DNA from: Deltaproteobacteria bacterium
Lineage (GTDB): Bacteria; Desulfobacterota_D; UBA1144; Nemesobacterales; UBA2774
Length of the DNA stretch: 64,000 nucleotides
Direction: 5' to 3'
NCBI GenBank assembly: GCA_040223695.1
Contig: JAVKFU010000015.1
Coordinates: 232,534 to 296,533 of the forward strand
Below the pieces are notes generated by a model, which was not told the DNA's origin, made no database searches, and was given only the letters and a program-made list of their open reading frames with translations. Made by a program: the position numbers and the translations under genes. Shown one piece after another: positions 26,853-35,162 of this stretch. Position 1 is the first letter of the stretch, and each line of letters starts with the position of its first letter.

Positions 26853-27674
26853 ATGGCTGGATTCCCGGGTTTCAATAGAACTGTTATATATTCATTCTTT
26901 TTTGTTTTCACACTTCTTTTTTACATCTCTCATGCGAGCGGGCAGGTCAGAGCTCCGAGCGGCAGCTATCAGGAGACCTGCAGGGGTATTCAGGTAGTCG
27001 GAAGCAACCTTATCGCGCAGTGCAAAAACATAGCGGGCGACTGGAAGAACTCAACGCTTGTGTACGCCACCTGCGAGGGAGATATCAGAAACGATAACGG
27101 ACAGCTAAAGTGCAAGCAGAAGATAAAACCCGCCAAGGCGCTTCCCGCCGGATCTTATAAAAGGACATGCCAGAACATGAGGATCGACGGAGACTATCTG
27201 AGGGCGAAGTGCGAGAAAAAGAACGGGGTCTGGAACAACACAAAGATAAAATACAAGAAATGCTCCGGTGATATATGGAACGACAACGGTGAGCTTACAT
27301 GCAAGGACTCGGGTTCAAAAAATACTCCGAGCGGGAGTTATAAAAAGAGCTGCAGGGACTACTATGTGGACGGCAACAGGCTCTACGCCAAATGTGAGAA
27401 GAAGAACGGAAGGTGGAATGACTCCTCCATCAATTATAAGAATTGCAACAAAGATATATGGAACGATAACGGAGTGCTCACCTGCGGCAACAAAGAAAAT
27501 ACGAATCTGCCGAAGGGAAGCTACAAGAAAACTTGCAAGGATCTTTATGTTGACGGCAACATACTGGAAGCCCGGTGCTTGAATAAAAACGACAAGTATT
27601 CCCATACGAGCATCAATTACAAGAAGTGCAATAAAGGTATTTGGAACGACAGCGGGAAGCTGAGGTGTAACTAA
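26853..27674 (+). CDS. Secreted protein with four CVNH (cyanovirin-like) repeats
   Basis: 273 residues from the ATG at 26853, chosen over earlier ones because GGAGG lies 6 bases before it and a signal peptide follows (VIYSFFFVFTLLFYISHASG). The mature part is four tandem repeats of about 56 residues starting near 37, 100, 161 and 222, each opening with GSY and a Cys and closing with a pattern like DIWNDNGELTC. Every repeat has four Cys. This is the cyanovirin-N homology fold: two such motifs make one domain, so the protein could form two mannose-binding domains. Bacterial CVNH proteins are thought to bind glycans; a surface or defensive lectin is possible. High Lys/Asn content sets it apart from its neighbours. 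Confidence 0.85.
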   Translation: MAGFPGFNRTVIYSFFFVFTLLFYISHASGQVRAPSGSYQETCRGIQVVGSNLIAQCKNIAGDWKNSTLVYATCEGDIRNDNGQLKCKQKIKPAKALPAGSYKRTCQNMRIDGDYLRAKCEKKNGVWNNTKIKYKKCSGDIWNDNGELTCKDSGSKNTPSGSYKKSCRDYYVDGNRLYAKCEKKNGRWNDSSINYKNCNKDIWNDNGVLTCGNKENTNLPKGSYKKTCKDLYVDGNILEARCLNKNDKYSHTSINYKKCNKGIWNDSGKLRCN

Positions 27675-27722
27675 TCACGGCTCTTTCCGAATTCATTTCA
27701 GCTTGCGCCGACTGGAGCCTTA

Positions 27723-29066
27723 TCAATTATCCGTATTCTCACCGGCGAGGATAAGGTCTTTGAGGGTTAAATCTCCGAGCGCCTGGTTGATTGCGTTATC
27801 CACTTTTCCGCTTATCAGGTCTACTTCCGGCATGGAGAGGTACTTCTTTTCTACAACGTCGGTCTGGTAATTAGTTCTAGTGGAGTCGATAATTTCTTTG
27901 AGTGTTATCTTCTCTATGGCTCTCGCCGGAACCAGGCATGGCGGGTCATCCCCGGTCTCTATAATCAGTTTATTATTGGCAAGCTCATCTACCGCTTCTT
28001 CGACCGGGTCGTGAGGAAGGCGCAGATGCTCAGTCAGGGAGTCAAGACTCCAGCGCTGCAAGTCAAAGTAAAAATTGTAGCCCACCTGATGCATTATTAT
28101 TAAGGACAGCTTTTCCTTGAGTTTCGTGCTCAGCGTGAACACTTCCTTTTTGACGGTCAGAAACTTTAGGTTTTGGTAGCAGAATGAAATCTGAGCCCCG
28201 ATAAGTAGTATAAGCCAGTTTAGATAGAGCCAGATCATGAAAATTATAAGAACCGCCAGGCTCGAGTATATGGCCGCGTACTTTGTCGAGGACGCGACGG
28301 ATATTGTAAATATCCAGCTCGCTGCGTGCCATGCCACAGCCGCTATTGCCCCGCCTATAGCGGCTGACTTATAATTCACCTTGGTGTTCGGGATAATCAC
28401 ATAGATGAAAGTGAACACCAGAAATATTATTACAAACGGCATTATTTTCCCGACTATAAAAACGATCGTGCCGAGCGGCTCTACGGCCAGAATTTTGTTA
28501 ACCACGGTGTTGCTGGTCAACGATGCCGTGAGTCCCAGGGCCGCGAACATGAGAACAGGGCCTATCAGTAGTGTCGCTATGTAGTCGCTGAACCTTCGGG
28601 CAAGGCTTCTGCCTTTCTTGATTTTCCATATCACGTTCAGTGAATCCTCGATTTTTTTGATAACCGATATCGACGTATAGATGAGCATTATGAGGCCGAC
28701 CACACCGAGGACGCCGAAATTTATCTTCCCGATGAATTCCATTATTCTGGTTGTTATCTCTATGCCTTTTTCGCCCAGGGGCTGGAGGAAGTTTGCGAGA
28801 AAGGGCTCTAGCTGATTGTCCACGACCCCGAACGCCTTAAGTATCGAGATACTGAACGCGAGAAGCGGAACAAGCGATAGAAGCGTAGTATATACGAGGC
28901 TCATCGCCCTTAACGTGAGCTCATTTTCGGTATATTCACGAAAGGTTACGTAAACCAGCCTTATGAAATTTACGAGCGTGGATCTGCTTCTGTTAAGTGA
29001 AGCCGTGTCGATTCGCCATAGCTGGCGGGAAAAAAAATAATTAATTTTTTTAACCAGTTCCGACAT
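27723..29066 (-). CDS. YihY/BrkB-family membrane protein
   Basis: 447 residues from the ATG at 29066 (GAAGG precedes it; an in-frame TTG lies 12 bases earlier). The first ~300 residues have six membrane helices with the YihY/UPF0761 signatures RAMSLVYTTLLSLVPLLAF and WLYLNWLILLIGAQISF. The last ~130 residues are a cytosolic winged-helix-like tail (LDSLTEHLRLPHDPVEEAVDEL), often seen in longer members. The old name RNase BN is not supported for this family; its function is unknown, and roles in virulence and membrane transport have been suggested. It stands alone. Confidence 0.9.
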   Translation of the reverse strand: MSELVKKINYFFSRQLWRIDTASLNRSRSTLVNFIRLVYVTFREYTENELTLRAMSLVYTTLLSLVPLLAFSISILKAFGVVDNQLEPFLANFLQPLGEKGIEITTRIMEFIGKINFGVLGVVGLIMLIYTSISVIKKIEDSLNVIWKIKKGRSLARRFSDYIATLLIGPVLMFAALGLTASLTSNTVVNKILAVEPLGTIVFIVGKIMPFVIIFLVFTFIYVIIPNTKVNYKSAAIGGAIAAVAWHAASWIFTISVASSTKYAAIYSSLAVLIIFMIWLYLNWLILLIGAQISFCYQNLKFLTVKKEVFTLSTKLKEKLSLIIMHQVGYNFYFDLQRWSLDSLTEHLRLPHDPVEEAVDELANNKLIIETGDDPPCLVPARAIEKITLKEIIDSTRTNYQTDVVEKKYLSMPEVDLISGKVDNAINQALGDLTLKDLILAGENTDN

Positions 29067-29263
29067 TTCTACCTTCAATTATACTATCATTTCTGGATGA
29101 AATTTAAAATCCGCTTGAACCGGCTGCGGGTTTTTAACTTTTAAAAAGCATACCTTATAAACGTAAGTATCAGGCGACTATTAATGTCCTTTTGTCTGTT
29201 AATAATGAATAGAGGCAGGGGCGCGGAGCTGTATTGAGGTGTAACATAAGCATTGCTGCTTAA

Positions 29264-30190
29264 CTAGTCCAGATCAAAGCAGATTTTCTTAAAATTGCAT
29301 GATTCGCAAATCCTGTCGTCGTCGGTTCTCGGGAAATCCGTCATAACGGCAACGTTTTCATTTGGCTCGGCGAGGTAGCTCTTCATCTCGGCTATGCTGT
29401 TATTTATGTAACCCATGCCGTCCCGGAGCTCATCAACACTGAACCGGTGCGTTAAAGGCCTGTCTCCGAGCAGGTTGTATTCGATGAGGGAGATTTGCTC
29501 AAGCGGTACTTCAAGCTCCTCGTTGGCGAAAATCGTGTACACCTGAAATTGGAGCTTTTCGCCCTCGCCCGAGCCGGTTTTCCAATCCACTATTTCTACT
29601 CGGTCCTCGATTTCATAAGCCAGGTCCAGTTTTACAAAGATTATTTCCGGACTGAACGAAAGTGAGGCCGCCGTCATGCTTTCCACTGATAATATTTTCT
29701 CTTTCGGCAGATTTTTTACTCGATCGAGTACTTCCGACCGGTAGAAGCTCTCCAGGCATAAGACCACTTCATCATGTATCTTTTTCCAAATCTCATCTGG
29801 AGTTTCGGTATTATACTCATGCTCGAACAGGGCTGTCTCGTTCCTGAGACTGCCGTCCTTCTGCCGGTAAAGTCCGTCTCTTGAGGACCTGAACCCCTTT
29901 CTCATAAGCTCCGTTGCTCTTTCTATCGATTTTGCAAGGGGGGCGAGATTGCCTGTACTGACAAGCTCCTTTAGTATTCTCTCGATTTCGTGATGGACCA
30001 TGGAGCCTTTCCACTGCCACCTGTTCTGCAGGTTTTTTAATACGTAAAGTGTTCGGGTGACCCTATCCGCCTTATCCCTTTCCCACCCACCCCACGAGCC
30101 GTAGTAATTATAGTAGTACGCCCTTTTGCACTCTTTAAATAGAGCCTGGCGGGAGTTTGACCAGCTGAATTCATTTTTAAAGTCCGCCAT
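29264..30190 (-). CDS. PD-(D/E)XK nuclease with Cas4-like Cys cluster
   Basis: 308 residues. Near the N-terminus WSNSRQALFKECKRAYYYNYYG contains Cys21; a RecB-type helix with HHEIERIL follows; the nuclease core has VEIVDWKTGSG (the D...K catalytic strand), then a Gln-Tyr helix (LQFQVYTIFANEEL). At the C-terminus Cys295, Cys298 and Cys304 are spaced C-x2-C-x5-C. One N-terminal and three C-terminal Cys is the iron-sulfur cluster arrangement of AddB and Cas4. It should be a DNA exonuclease or end-processing enzyme. There is no CRISPR or addA nearby. The next gene (GNAT) ends 13 bases before its stop-to-start junction, so the pair is co-transcribed. Confidence 0.82.
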   Translation of the reverse strand: MADFKNEFSWSNSRQALFKECKRAYYYNYYGSWGGWERDKADRVTRTLYVLKNLQNRWQWKGSMVHHEIERILKELVSTGNLAPLAKSIERATELMRKGFRSSRDGLYRQKDGSLRNETALFEHEYNTETPDEIWKKIHDEVVLCLESFYRSEVLDRVKNLPKEKILSVESMTAASLSFSPEIIFVKLDLAYEIEDRVEIVDWKTGSGEGEKLQFQVYTIFANEELEVPLEQISLIEYNLLGDRPLTHRFSVDELRDGMGYINNSIAEMKSYLAEPNENVAVMTDFPRTDDDRICESCNFKKICFDLD

Positions 30191-30202
30191 ATATTTCCCC
30201 CC

Positions 30203-30808
30203 TCAGGTCAGAGCCAGCTCCATAGTGAGCATTTCAGGGTGCTCTGTTGAAGGATTCAGGGCCGGATTCCGGCCGCGCAGTCTAAATCCGAATTTCCCGT
30301 ATAAAGCGAGCGCCGACTCGTTATTGCCGTTCACATCGAGCAGGACGCTCTTGCAATTTCTCTTCTTTGCCGTGTTTACCGCCTTCCTCAGAAGTAAAGA
30401 CCCTATGCCCTTGCCCCTGTGTTTTTCATCTACCGCGAGCACGCTCACGTAAAATTCATCTTCCTCCACGTCAGGTGTGTAGGCGCCGTGAAGTATATTT
30501 GACGTAAGGGTCATATAGCTCGCGAACTCGCTCAGACGAAGGGTAAACAGCAACTTGAGCAAAGTTTTAAACTCCCGTTTTCCTTTACCGGTATAGCCTA
30601 TCATTAGACCCGTGATCCCCTCCTCCGATACGGAGACATAGATGTTCTCGTGTCCCAGAAAATTATTCCCCGCCTTAATGAGACCTCTGACTGTCTTCGC
30701 AGGGCCCGGCGAGCGGCCGGATTTTGCCGCCTCGGCGTCGGCGCTCAAAATCAGGTCGGTTATCCTGTCAATATCGTGTATAGTTAAATCGAATTTCCTT
30801 ATTTCCAT
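30203..30808 (-). CDS. GNAT-family N-acetyltransferase
   Basis: 201 residues. The acetyl-CoA pocket motif A is VDEKHRGKGIGSLLLRKAV, with the R/Q-x-x-G-x-G/A pattern, followed by motif B CKSVLLDVNGNNESALALYGKFGF. It transfers an acetyl group to an amine: a small molecule or a protein N-terminus (RimI-like enzymes share this pattern). The substrate is unknown. It is 13 bases upstream of the Fe-S nuclease gene on the same strand, so it may be the first gene of a two-gene unit. Confidence 0.85.
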   Translation of the reverse strand: MEIRKFDLTIHDIDRITDLILSADAEAAKSGRSPGPAKTVRGLIKAGNNFLGHENIYVSVSEEGITGLMIGYTGKGKREFKTLLKLLFTLRLSEFASYMTLTSNILHGAYTPDVEEDEFYVSVLAVDEKHRGKGIGSLLLRKAVNTAKKRNCKSVLLDVNGNNESALALYGKFGFRLRGRNPALNPSTEHPEMLTMELALT

Positions 30809-30860
30809 GCCGCTTAATTTATATTGTTAAATCCTGTTTCGTGACGTATTGAGTCTAGGT

Positions 30861-30866
30861 TATAAT
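30861..30866 (+). promoter_or_regulatory. Possible -10 element (TATAAT) upstream of 94-aa gene
   Basis: A perfect TATAAT about 35 bases before the start at 30901, with only a weak -35 (TTTCGT, 18 bases upstream). Confidence 0.35.
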
Positions 30867-30900
30867 ATTTCGTATTCAGAAGCAAAAACCGGGTAAATAC

Positions 30901-31185
30901 ATGGCGGATGTAGAAGTCAAAGAACTGAAATCTGATGAAGGCGGATGGGAATACGACGTACTCGTGCGTGAGGACGATACGGAGAGCGCTCACGCGGTGA
31001 CTGTCGGCAGAGCTTATTATGAGAGCTTAACGGGCGCTGAAGTCCCCCCGGATAAACTGGTGAAAAAGTCTTTTGAGTTTCTGCTGGAAAGGGAGCCCAA
31101 GGAATCGATAATGAGCCGGTTCGACCTTACGGTTATTTCCAATTATTTCCCGGAGTACGAAAGCCGGATAAAAGATTATTTCTAA
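30901..31185 (+). CDS. Conserved small protein of unknown function
   Basis: 94 residues, highly charged, no membrane segment. It begins MADVEVKELKSDEGGWEYDV and ends with a helix-rich stretch containing LVKKSFEFLLEREPKES and FPEYESRIKDYF. I recall small cytosolic proteins with this C-terminal phrase in other bacteria but know no function. It has no clear partner: the M23 peptidase gene starts 47 bases downstream, so the two may be transcribed together. Confidence 0.7.
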   Translation: MADVEVKELKSDEGGWEYDVLVREDDTESAHAVTVGRAYYESLTGAEVPPDKLVKKSFEFLLEREPKESIMSRFDLTVISNYFPEYESRIKDYF

Positions 31186-31232
31186 AACTTCAGTTTCTAT
31201 AAAAAGAACCGGAGAGAGGATCAAGGTAAATC

Positions 31233-32582
31233 ATGGGAAAGTTTTTCACACTGCTAATAATTATTTTGATTATCGGAGGGGTTTATTATATCTACCCCCA
31301 AATCGAATGGTCTTCACCCGAAGTCGATATAAAACTCGCTTCCGAAAATGTGGGCATGAAACCCTTTGACGTAGAGATACGAGAGAAAGGGAAGGGTATC
31401 AAGGAGGTTAAGGTCGTATTGATAAAGGACGGCGTGGAAAATGTGCTGGTCAATAAGGTCTACCCCGAGGGAGTTATGGGCGATACGGTTACAGTATCTA
31501 TTAACCCCGGGAAGCTCGGCATCAAGGACGGCCCGGCGGAGCTCAGGGTCGAAGCCGAGGACAGGTCGCGAATCAAGGTTTTCTCCGGCAATAAAACGAC
31601 CGAAAGCAGGAATTTGAAGCTCGACCTCGTGCCGCCCGCAGTCGATTTAATAAGCACCGAGCATTACATCAACCACGGAGGCTCGGGGCTCGTCGTTTAC
31701 AAGACCTCGCCAGATGTTGAAATAAGCGGAGTGAGTGTAGGGGACTATTTCTTCCCGGGCTACAAGGGGAATTTCTCGGAAGACGACGTGTACCTCTCAT
31801 TCTTTGCCTATCCCTATAATGTCGAGCCCGATACGAATATAGTTCTAATTGCCGAGGACGCCGCGGGAAACCGCAAAACCGCCGCGGTCCCCTACAGGCT
31901 GAAGAATATCAATTACAGGAGTAGTAATATAAACATCAGCGAAGATTTTATTGAAAATGTCATGGTTCCCCTTGCGGGCGAAAGCGGACAATCGGATCAC
32001 AGGGAAATCTTCCTCAAGGTCAATAGCGAGCTTAGAAAGGCGAATGACGCCAAGATAAAAGAGGTAGGCTCGAATTCCACAGGAGAGATTATGTGGAAGG
32101 GGGCTTTTCATCAGCTTTCAAACTCTAAAGTCGAGGCTAACTTCGCCGACCACAGAACCTATATCTACAACGAAGAGCCTATCGATGAGCAGTATCATCT
32201 CGGTTACGATCTTGCTGTAACGAAAAGGTATCCCATAGAGGCCGCTAACAGCGGCGTTGTGACGCACGCGGGCGAGCTCGGTATATACGGAAACGCCGTC
32301 ATAATCGACCACGGTATGGGTGTGGCGAGTCTTTACGGCCACATGAGCACGATAGATGTCAATGTAGGGGATAAGGTGAAGAAAAAGCAGGTTATCGGAA
32401 AAACCGGTCAGACCGGTCTTGCAGCCGGGGACCATTTACACTACGGCGTGTACGTAAACGGCGTAGCCGTCAGGCCTATCGAATGGTGGGATAACAAATG
32501 GATCAAGGATAACGTGCTTCTGAAGATCGATCAGGCCAGGGCCGAATTCGGCATGAAACCCGCGCAAAAGAAGCAGAATTAA
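31233..32582 (+). CDS. M23-family peptidoglycan endopeptidase, membrane-anchored
   Basis: 449 residues. One N-terminal membrane helix (FTLLIIILIIGGVYYIY) anchors it; the next ~290 residues are beta-rich, Ig-like and of unknown role; the C-terminal ~120 residues are a LytM/M23 domain. The zinc and catalytic residues are in HLGYDLAV (His, Asp), LYGHMS and GDHLHYGVYVNG (HxH). The active site appears complete, so it should cut peptide cross-links in the wall rather than act as an EnvC-type activator. It is followed by rlmB 18 bases downstream; the pairing seems incidental. Confidence 0.9.
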   Translation: MGKFFTLLIIILIIGGVYYIYPQIEWSSPEVDIKLASENVGMKPFDVEIREKGKGIKEVKVVLIKDGVENVLVNKVYPEGVMGDTVTVSINPGKLGIKDGPAELRVEAEDRSRIKVFSGNKTTESRNLKLDLVPPAVDLISTEHYINHGGSGLVVYKTSPDVEISGVSVGDYFFPGYKGNFSEDDVYLSFFAYPYNVEPDTNIVLIAEDAAGNRKTAAVPYRLKNINYRSSNINISEDFIENVMVPLAGESGQSDHREIFLKVNSELRKANDAKIKEVGSNSTGEIMWKGAFHQLSNSKVEANFADHRTYIYNEEPIDEQYHLGYDLAVTKRYPIEAANSGVVTHAGELGIYGNAVIIDHGMGVASLYGHMSTIDVNVGDKVKKKQVIGKTGQTGLAAGDHLHYGVYVNGVAVRPIEWWDNKWIKDNVLLKIDQARAEFGMKPAQKKQN

Positions 32583-32600
32583 AACGAGAGAACCTGAATT

Positions 32601-33347
32601 TTGCTCATCTACGGTAAGAATCCAGTAAAGGAGCTGCTCTCCGACTCAAACTCCAGGATTGAAGAAATCCTGATCTCGCAGGATTTGAGAAAGGACAAAA
32701 GCTCCGACATCTTCACTCTGGCCAAGAAGCGCGGAATAAAAGTTACCTTCCTTCCCCGGGACGCCATTTCAAGGCTTACGAATTCGACGTCTCATCAGGG
32801 CATAGCCGCCAGGATTCCCGAGTATGAGTACGCTCCGGTAGAGAGTATACTGGAGAAGGCCCGCGCGGGGGAAGAAAAACTACTCCTCGTAGTTCTTGAT
32901 CATATTGAAGACCCTCAGAATCTGGGGGCGATTATAAGAACCGTGAATGCCCTCGGCGCTCACGGGGTCGTTATACCGAAGGACAGGGCGGCTTCGGTTA
33001 CGCCTGCGGTGATAAAGGCCTCCTCCGGCGCAGCCAGCCACGTGCTCATTTCAAGAGTCGTAAACATCTCAACCGTAATCGACGATCTGAAAGGGAAGGG
33101 CGTCTGGATAGTGGGCGCGGACGCGTCGGCTCCGAAGCCGCTCTACGGCGAGGGTTTCGGAAATCTTGATCTGGCGGTCGTAATAGGCAATGAAAGCAAG
33201 GGGTTAGGTCGCAAAGTTAAAGAAAATTGCGACTTTCTCGTTTCTATCCCGCAGTCAGGACGGGTCTCTTCGCTCAATGCCTCCGTATCCGCCGGGATTC
33301 TCTTGTATGAGATTATCAGGCAGAGAAGAACTAATAAACCGGAATAG
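32601..33347 (+). CDS. rlmB: 23S rRNA (guanosine-2'-O)-methyltransferase RlmB
   Basis: 248 residues, normal length for the SpoU family. The TTG start gives the canonical opening LIYGKNPVKELL. A substrate-binding domain (about 1-75) is followed by the SPOUT methyltransferase domain with motif 1 (PQNLGAIIRTVNALGAHGVV), motif 2 (VVIGNESKGLGRKV) and motif 3 (IPQSGRVSSLNASVSAGILL), which makes the trefoil knot that binds S-adenosylmethionine. It 2'-O-methylates G2251 in the ribosomal P-loop. The related TrmH is shorter and lacks the N-terminal domain. Confidence 0.92.
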   Translation: MLIYGKNPVKELLSDSNSRIEEILISQDLRKDKSSDIFTLAKKRGIKVTFLPRDAISRLTNSTSHQGIAARIPEYEYAPVESILEKARAGEEKLLLVVLDHIEDPQNLGAIIRTVNALGAHGVVIPKDRAASVTPAVIKASSGAASHVLISRVVNISTVIDDLKGKGVWIVGADASAPKPLYGEGFGNLDLAVVIGNESKGLGRKVKENCDFLVSIPQSGRVSSLNASVSAGILLYEIIRQRRTNKPE

Positions 33348-33387
33348 AATTAATTGAATATACGGCTATTTTTTCTGTCATTTCGAA

Positions 33388-33526
33388 CTCTTCATCATTG
33401 CGAGTCCTTCGATAATCTCAGGATAAACTCTGCGAAAGATCTAGTCATTTACAATCCGCTCATCCTGAGCCTGTCGAAGGATGTATTAGTTAAACCGTCA
33501 TTGCGAGCAAAGCGAAGCAATCTCCC
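33388..33526. repeat. Cluster of palindromic intergenic repeats
   Basis: Families A and B of the 16 kb cluster recur here: CTCATCCTGAGCCTGTCGAAGG at about 33459-33480, CATTGCGAGCAAAGCGAAGCAATCTCC at 33499-33525, with a rearranged partial copy at 33395-33420. It is immediately 3' of rlmB. No coding potential seen. Confidence 0.75.
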
Positions 33527-33590
33527 TTCTCCCTTCAACCCGGCACGTGCGGCTGGGAAGAACTGGTCGCTCTTCATTGAACCCAAGATT

Positions 33591-33682
33591 CAAACTCTGA
33601 CGTGAGAAATCTAAGTCCTTCATTCCTTCCCCCTTGAGGGGGGAAGGTCAGGATGGGGGTGTTATCATCCTTTCCTGCATAA
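33591..33682. repeat. ~90-bp direct repeat, copy 1 (upstream of bicupin)
   Basis: Matches 34851-34940 with about seven differences. The core is a hairpin of CCTTCCCCCTT / GGGGGGAAGG followed by TCAGGATGGGGGTGTT. The family-D core also occurs once at 16242-16279 without the flanks. Confidence 0.85.
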
Positions 33683-33717
33683 CCCCCGAATGGTGGCTAA
33701 TTCATAAGCGGTTAATG

Positions 33718-33723
33718 TATAAT
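33718..33723 (+). promoter_or_regulatory. Candidate -10 element (TATAAT) for bicupin gene
   Basis: Perfect TATAAT 30 bases upstream of the start codon and just after the repeat copy. The -35 region has no good match. Confidence 0.35.
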
Positions 33724-33753
33724 ACGTGGTAATTACAATTCAGGAGGTTTGTC

Positions 33754-34782
33754 ATGGACTCCCCCCATGTATTCCACTTACTTTCGGCAAAACCCCAGGA
33801 TATTACAAAAGGCGGCACACGCACCTACGTCGATATATCCAACTTTCCCGTTCTTAAAGGAATGGCGGTTTATCGGCTTTTGCTAAATCAAAAGGGGGTT
33901 CGGGAGCCGCACTGGCATCCGAACGCAAATGAGCTGGCCTATTGTTTAAAAGGAGACGCTCTAGTAACAGTTTTCGGCAACTTGAGTAAAAGAGAAACCT
34001 TTACCGTTTCCGAAGGGCAAATGTTTTATGTGCCGTCGGGATATTTGCATCATATTGAGAACATGGGCAGGAATAATTTGGAATTGATTTTAGCTTTTTC
34101 AGACGAGGAGCCGGAAGATTTCGGTCTCTCGGCGTCTCTGGGGTGTATGACAGACGCCGTTCTGGGCAATACGTGGGGTCTCAAAGGCAATCTGTTCTCG
34201 AAAATTAAAAGGTCCCCGAAAAAAATTCTTATCGGCAGGAAAAAATCTGTTAATAAAACGCCTGAATATGCGTCTTTCCCGAGCCAATATAAATTTGACG
34301 TGGAGGGATCAAACCCTCTTCTCGATAATGCGGGCGGTTCGGCAAAAGTGGCCAGGAAAAGCGCGTGGCCGGTACTGGAAAATCTGTCGATGTACTCTCT
34401 CCGCATAACTAATAAAGGCATGAGAGAGCCCCACTGGCACCCTGTAACGGCGGAGATGGGCTATGTAAATAAAGGTAAGGCAAGGATGACGCTTCTCAGT
34501 CCCCGTGGAGATGTCGACACCTATAAGCTGGAAGAAGGAGATGTGTATTTCATTCCCAGGGCATATCCTCACCATATTGAAAATATCGGCGGAGACGAGC
34601 TCCACTTTCTGGTTTTCTTTGATCAGAATACGCCCGGCGATATAGGGTTTTCCGCCGGAGTCAAGGCTTATTCCAACGAAGTATTAGGAGCGACATTCAA
34701 CACCGATCCGGCAAGCTTTAAAATACTGCCGGATTATCACGAAGACCTGCTGATTGTTTCGCGAATAAATCGAAGAGACTGA
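33754..34782 (+). CDS. Bicupin protein, oxalate-decarboxylase-like
   Basis: 342 residues with AGGAGG before the ATG. Two cupin domains each keep a full metal set: His53, His55, Glu60 and His99 in the first (REPHWHPNANELAYCLKG; PSGYLHHIEN), and His227, His229, Glu234 and His273 in the second (REPHWHPVTAEMGYVNKG; PRAYPHHIEN). The two halves are alike, suggesting a duplication. Bicupins of this type include Mn-dependent oxalate decarboxylase and related sugar or acid enzymes; oxalate decarboxylase is the nearest well-known relative but is longer by about 40 residues, so the substrate is open. It is flanked by a 90-bp direct repeat, with no neighbour gene in the block. Confidence 0.8.
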   Translation: MDSPHVFHLLSAKPQDITKGGTRTYVDISNFPVLKGMAVYRLLLNQKGVREPHWHPNANELAYCLKGDALVTVFGNLSKRETFTVSEGQMFYVPSGYLHHIENMGRNNLELILAFSDEEPEDFGLSASLGCMTDAVLGNTWGLKGNLFSKIKRSPKKILIGRKKSVNKTPEYASFPSQYKFDVEGSNPLLDNAGGSAKVARKSAWPVLENLSMYSLRITNKGMREPHWHPVTAEMGYVNKGKARMTLLSPRGDVDTYKLEEGDVYFIPRAYPHHIENIGGDELHFLVFFDQNTPGDIGFSAGVKAYSNEVLGATFNTDPASFKILPDYHEDLLIVSRINRRD

Positions 34783-34850
34783 TTTTATACTGCTCCCCTT
34801 TTGTACAAATGGGGTTAAGTTGGATATTTGAAAAACCGAGTTCTTCCTTT

Positions 34851-34940
34851 CGAACCCTGACGTGAGGAATCTAAGTCCTTCATTCCTTCCCCCTTGAGGG
34901 GGAAGGTCAGGATGGGGGTGTTGTCATCCATCCTGCACAA
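34851..34940. repeat. ~90-bp direct repeat, copy 2 (downstream of bicupin)
   Basis: Downstream partner of 33591-33682, in the same orientation, 1260 bases apart. Each copy sits just outside the bicupin gene, on opposite sides. Confidence 0.85.
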
Positions 34941-35108
34941 AACTATTTTTCAACCTTAGGAAGGTTTGCCAAAAAACATATAGAGGATTTGGATGTTTAA
35001 TTGCAAATTGTTTAAGCGTTTGCCTCACTATTAAGGCATTATCCCTGAAACCAGAGCCAATCCTGTCCCCCGGAACCTGCCGGAATGGCCGGAAAGTATC
35101 TCCGATTA

Positions 35109-35134
35109 GTCATTCTGAATTTATTTCAGAATCT
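35109..35134. repeat. Family-C palindrome
   Basis: Arms ATTCTGAA and TTCAGAAT around a short spacer; the same motif (ATGCTGAA / TTCAGCAT) occurs at 16130-16150. It lies 30 bases beyond the stop of the haloacetate-dehalogenase-like gene and may act as a terminator, but no T run follows. Confidence 0.55.
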
Positions 35135-35162
35135 AATTTCTGTCCTTCAGCCGGTGCAGCGC

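Noticed and set aside
33388-33526. A second CRISPR-like cluster after rlmB
   Set aside because: Same mixed short palindromes as at 16 kb, without regular spacing.
34795-34814. Terminator hairpin after the bicupin gene
   Set aside because: CCCC and GGGG arms around a TTTGTACAAA palindrome form a weak stem and no T run follows, so it is not a convincing Rho-independent terminator.
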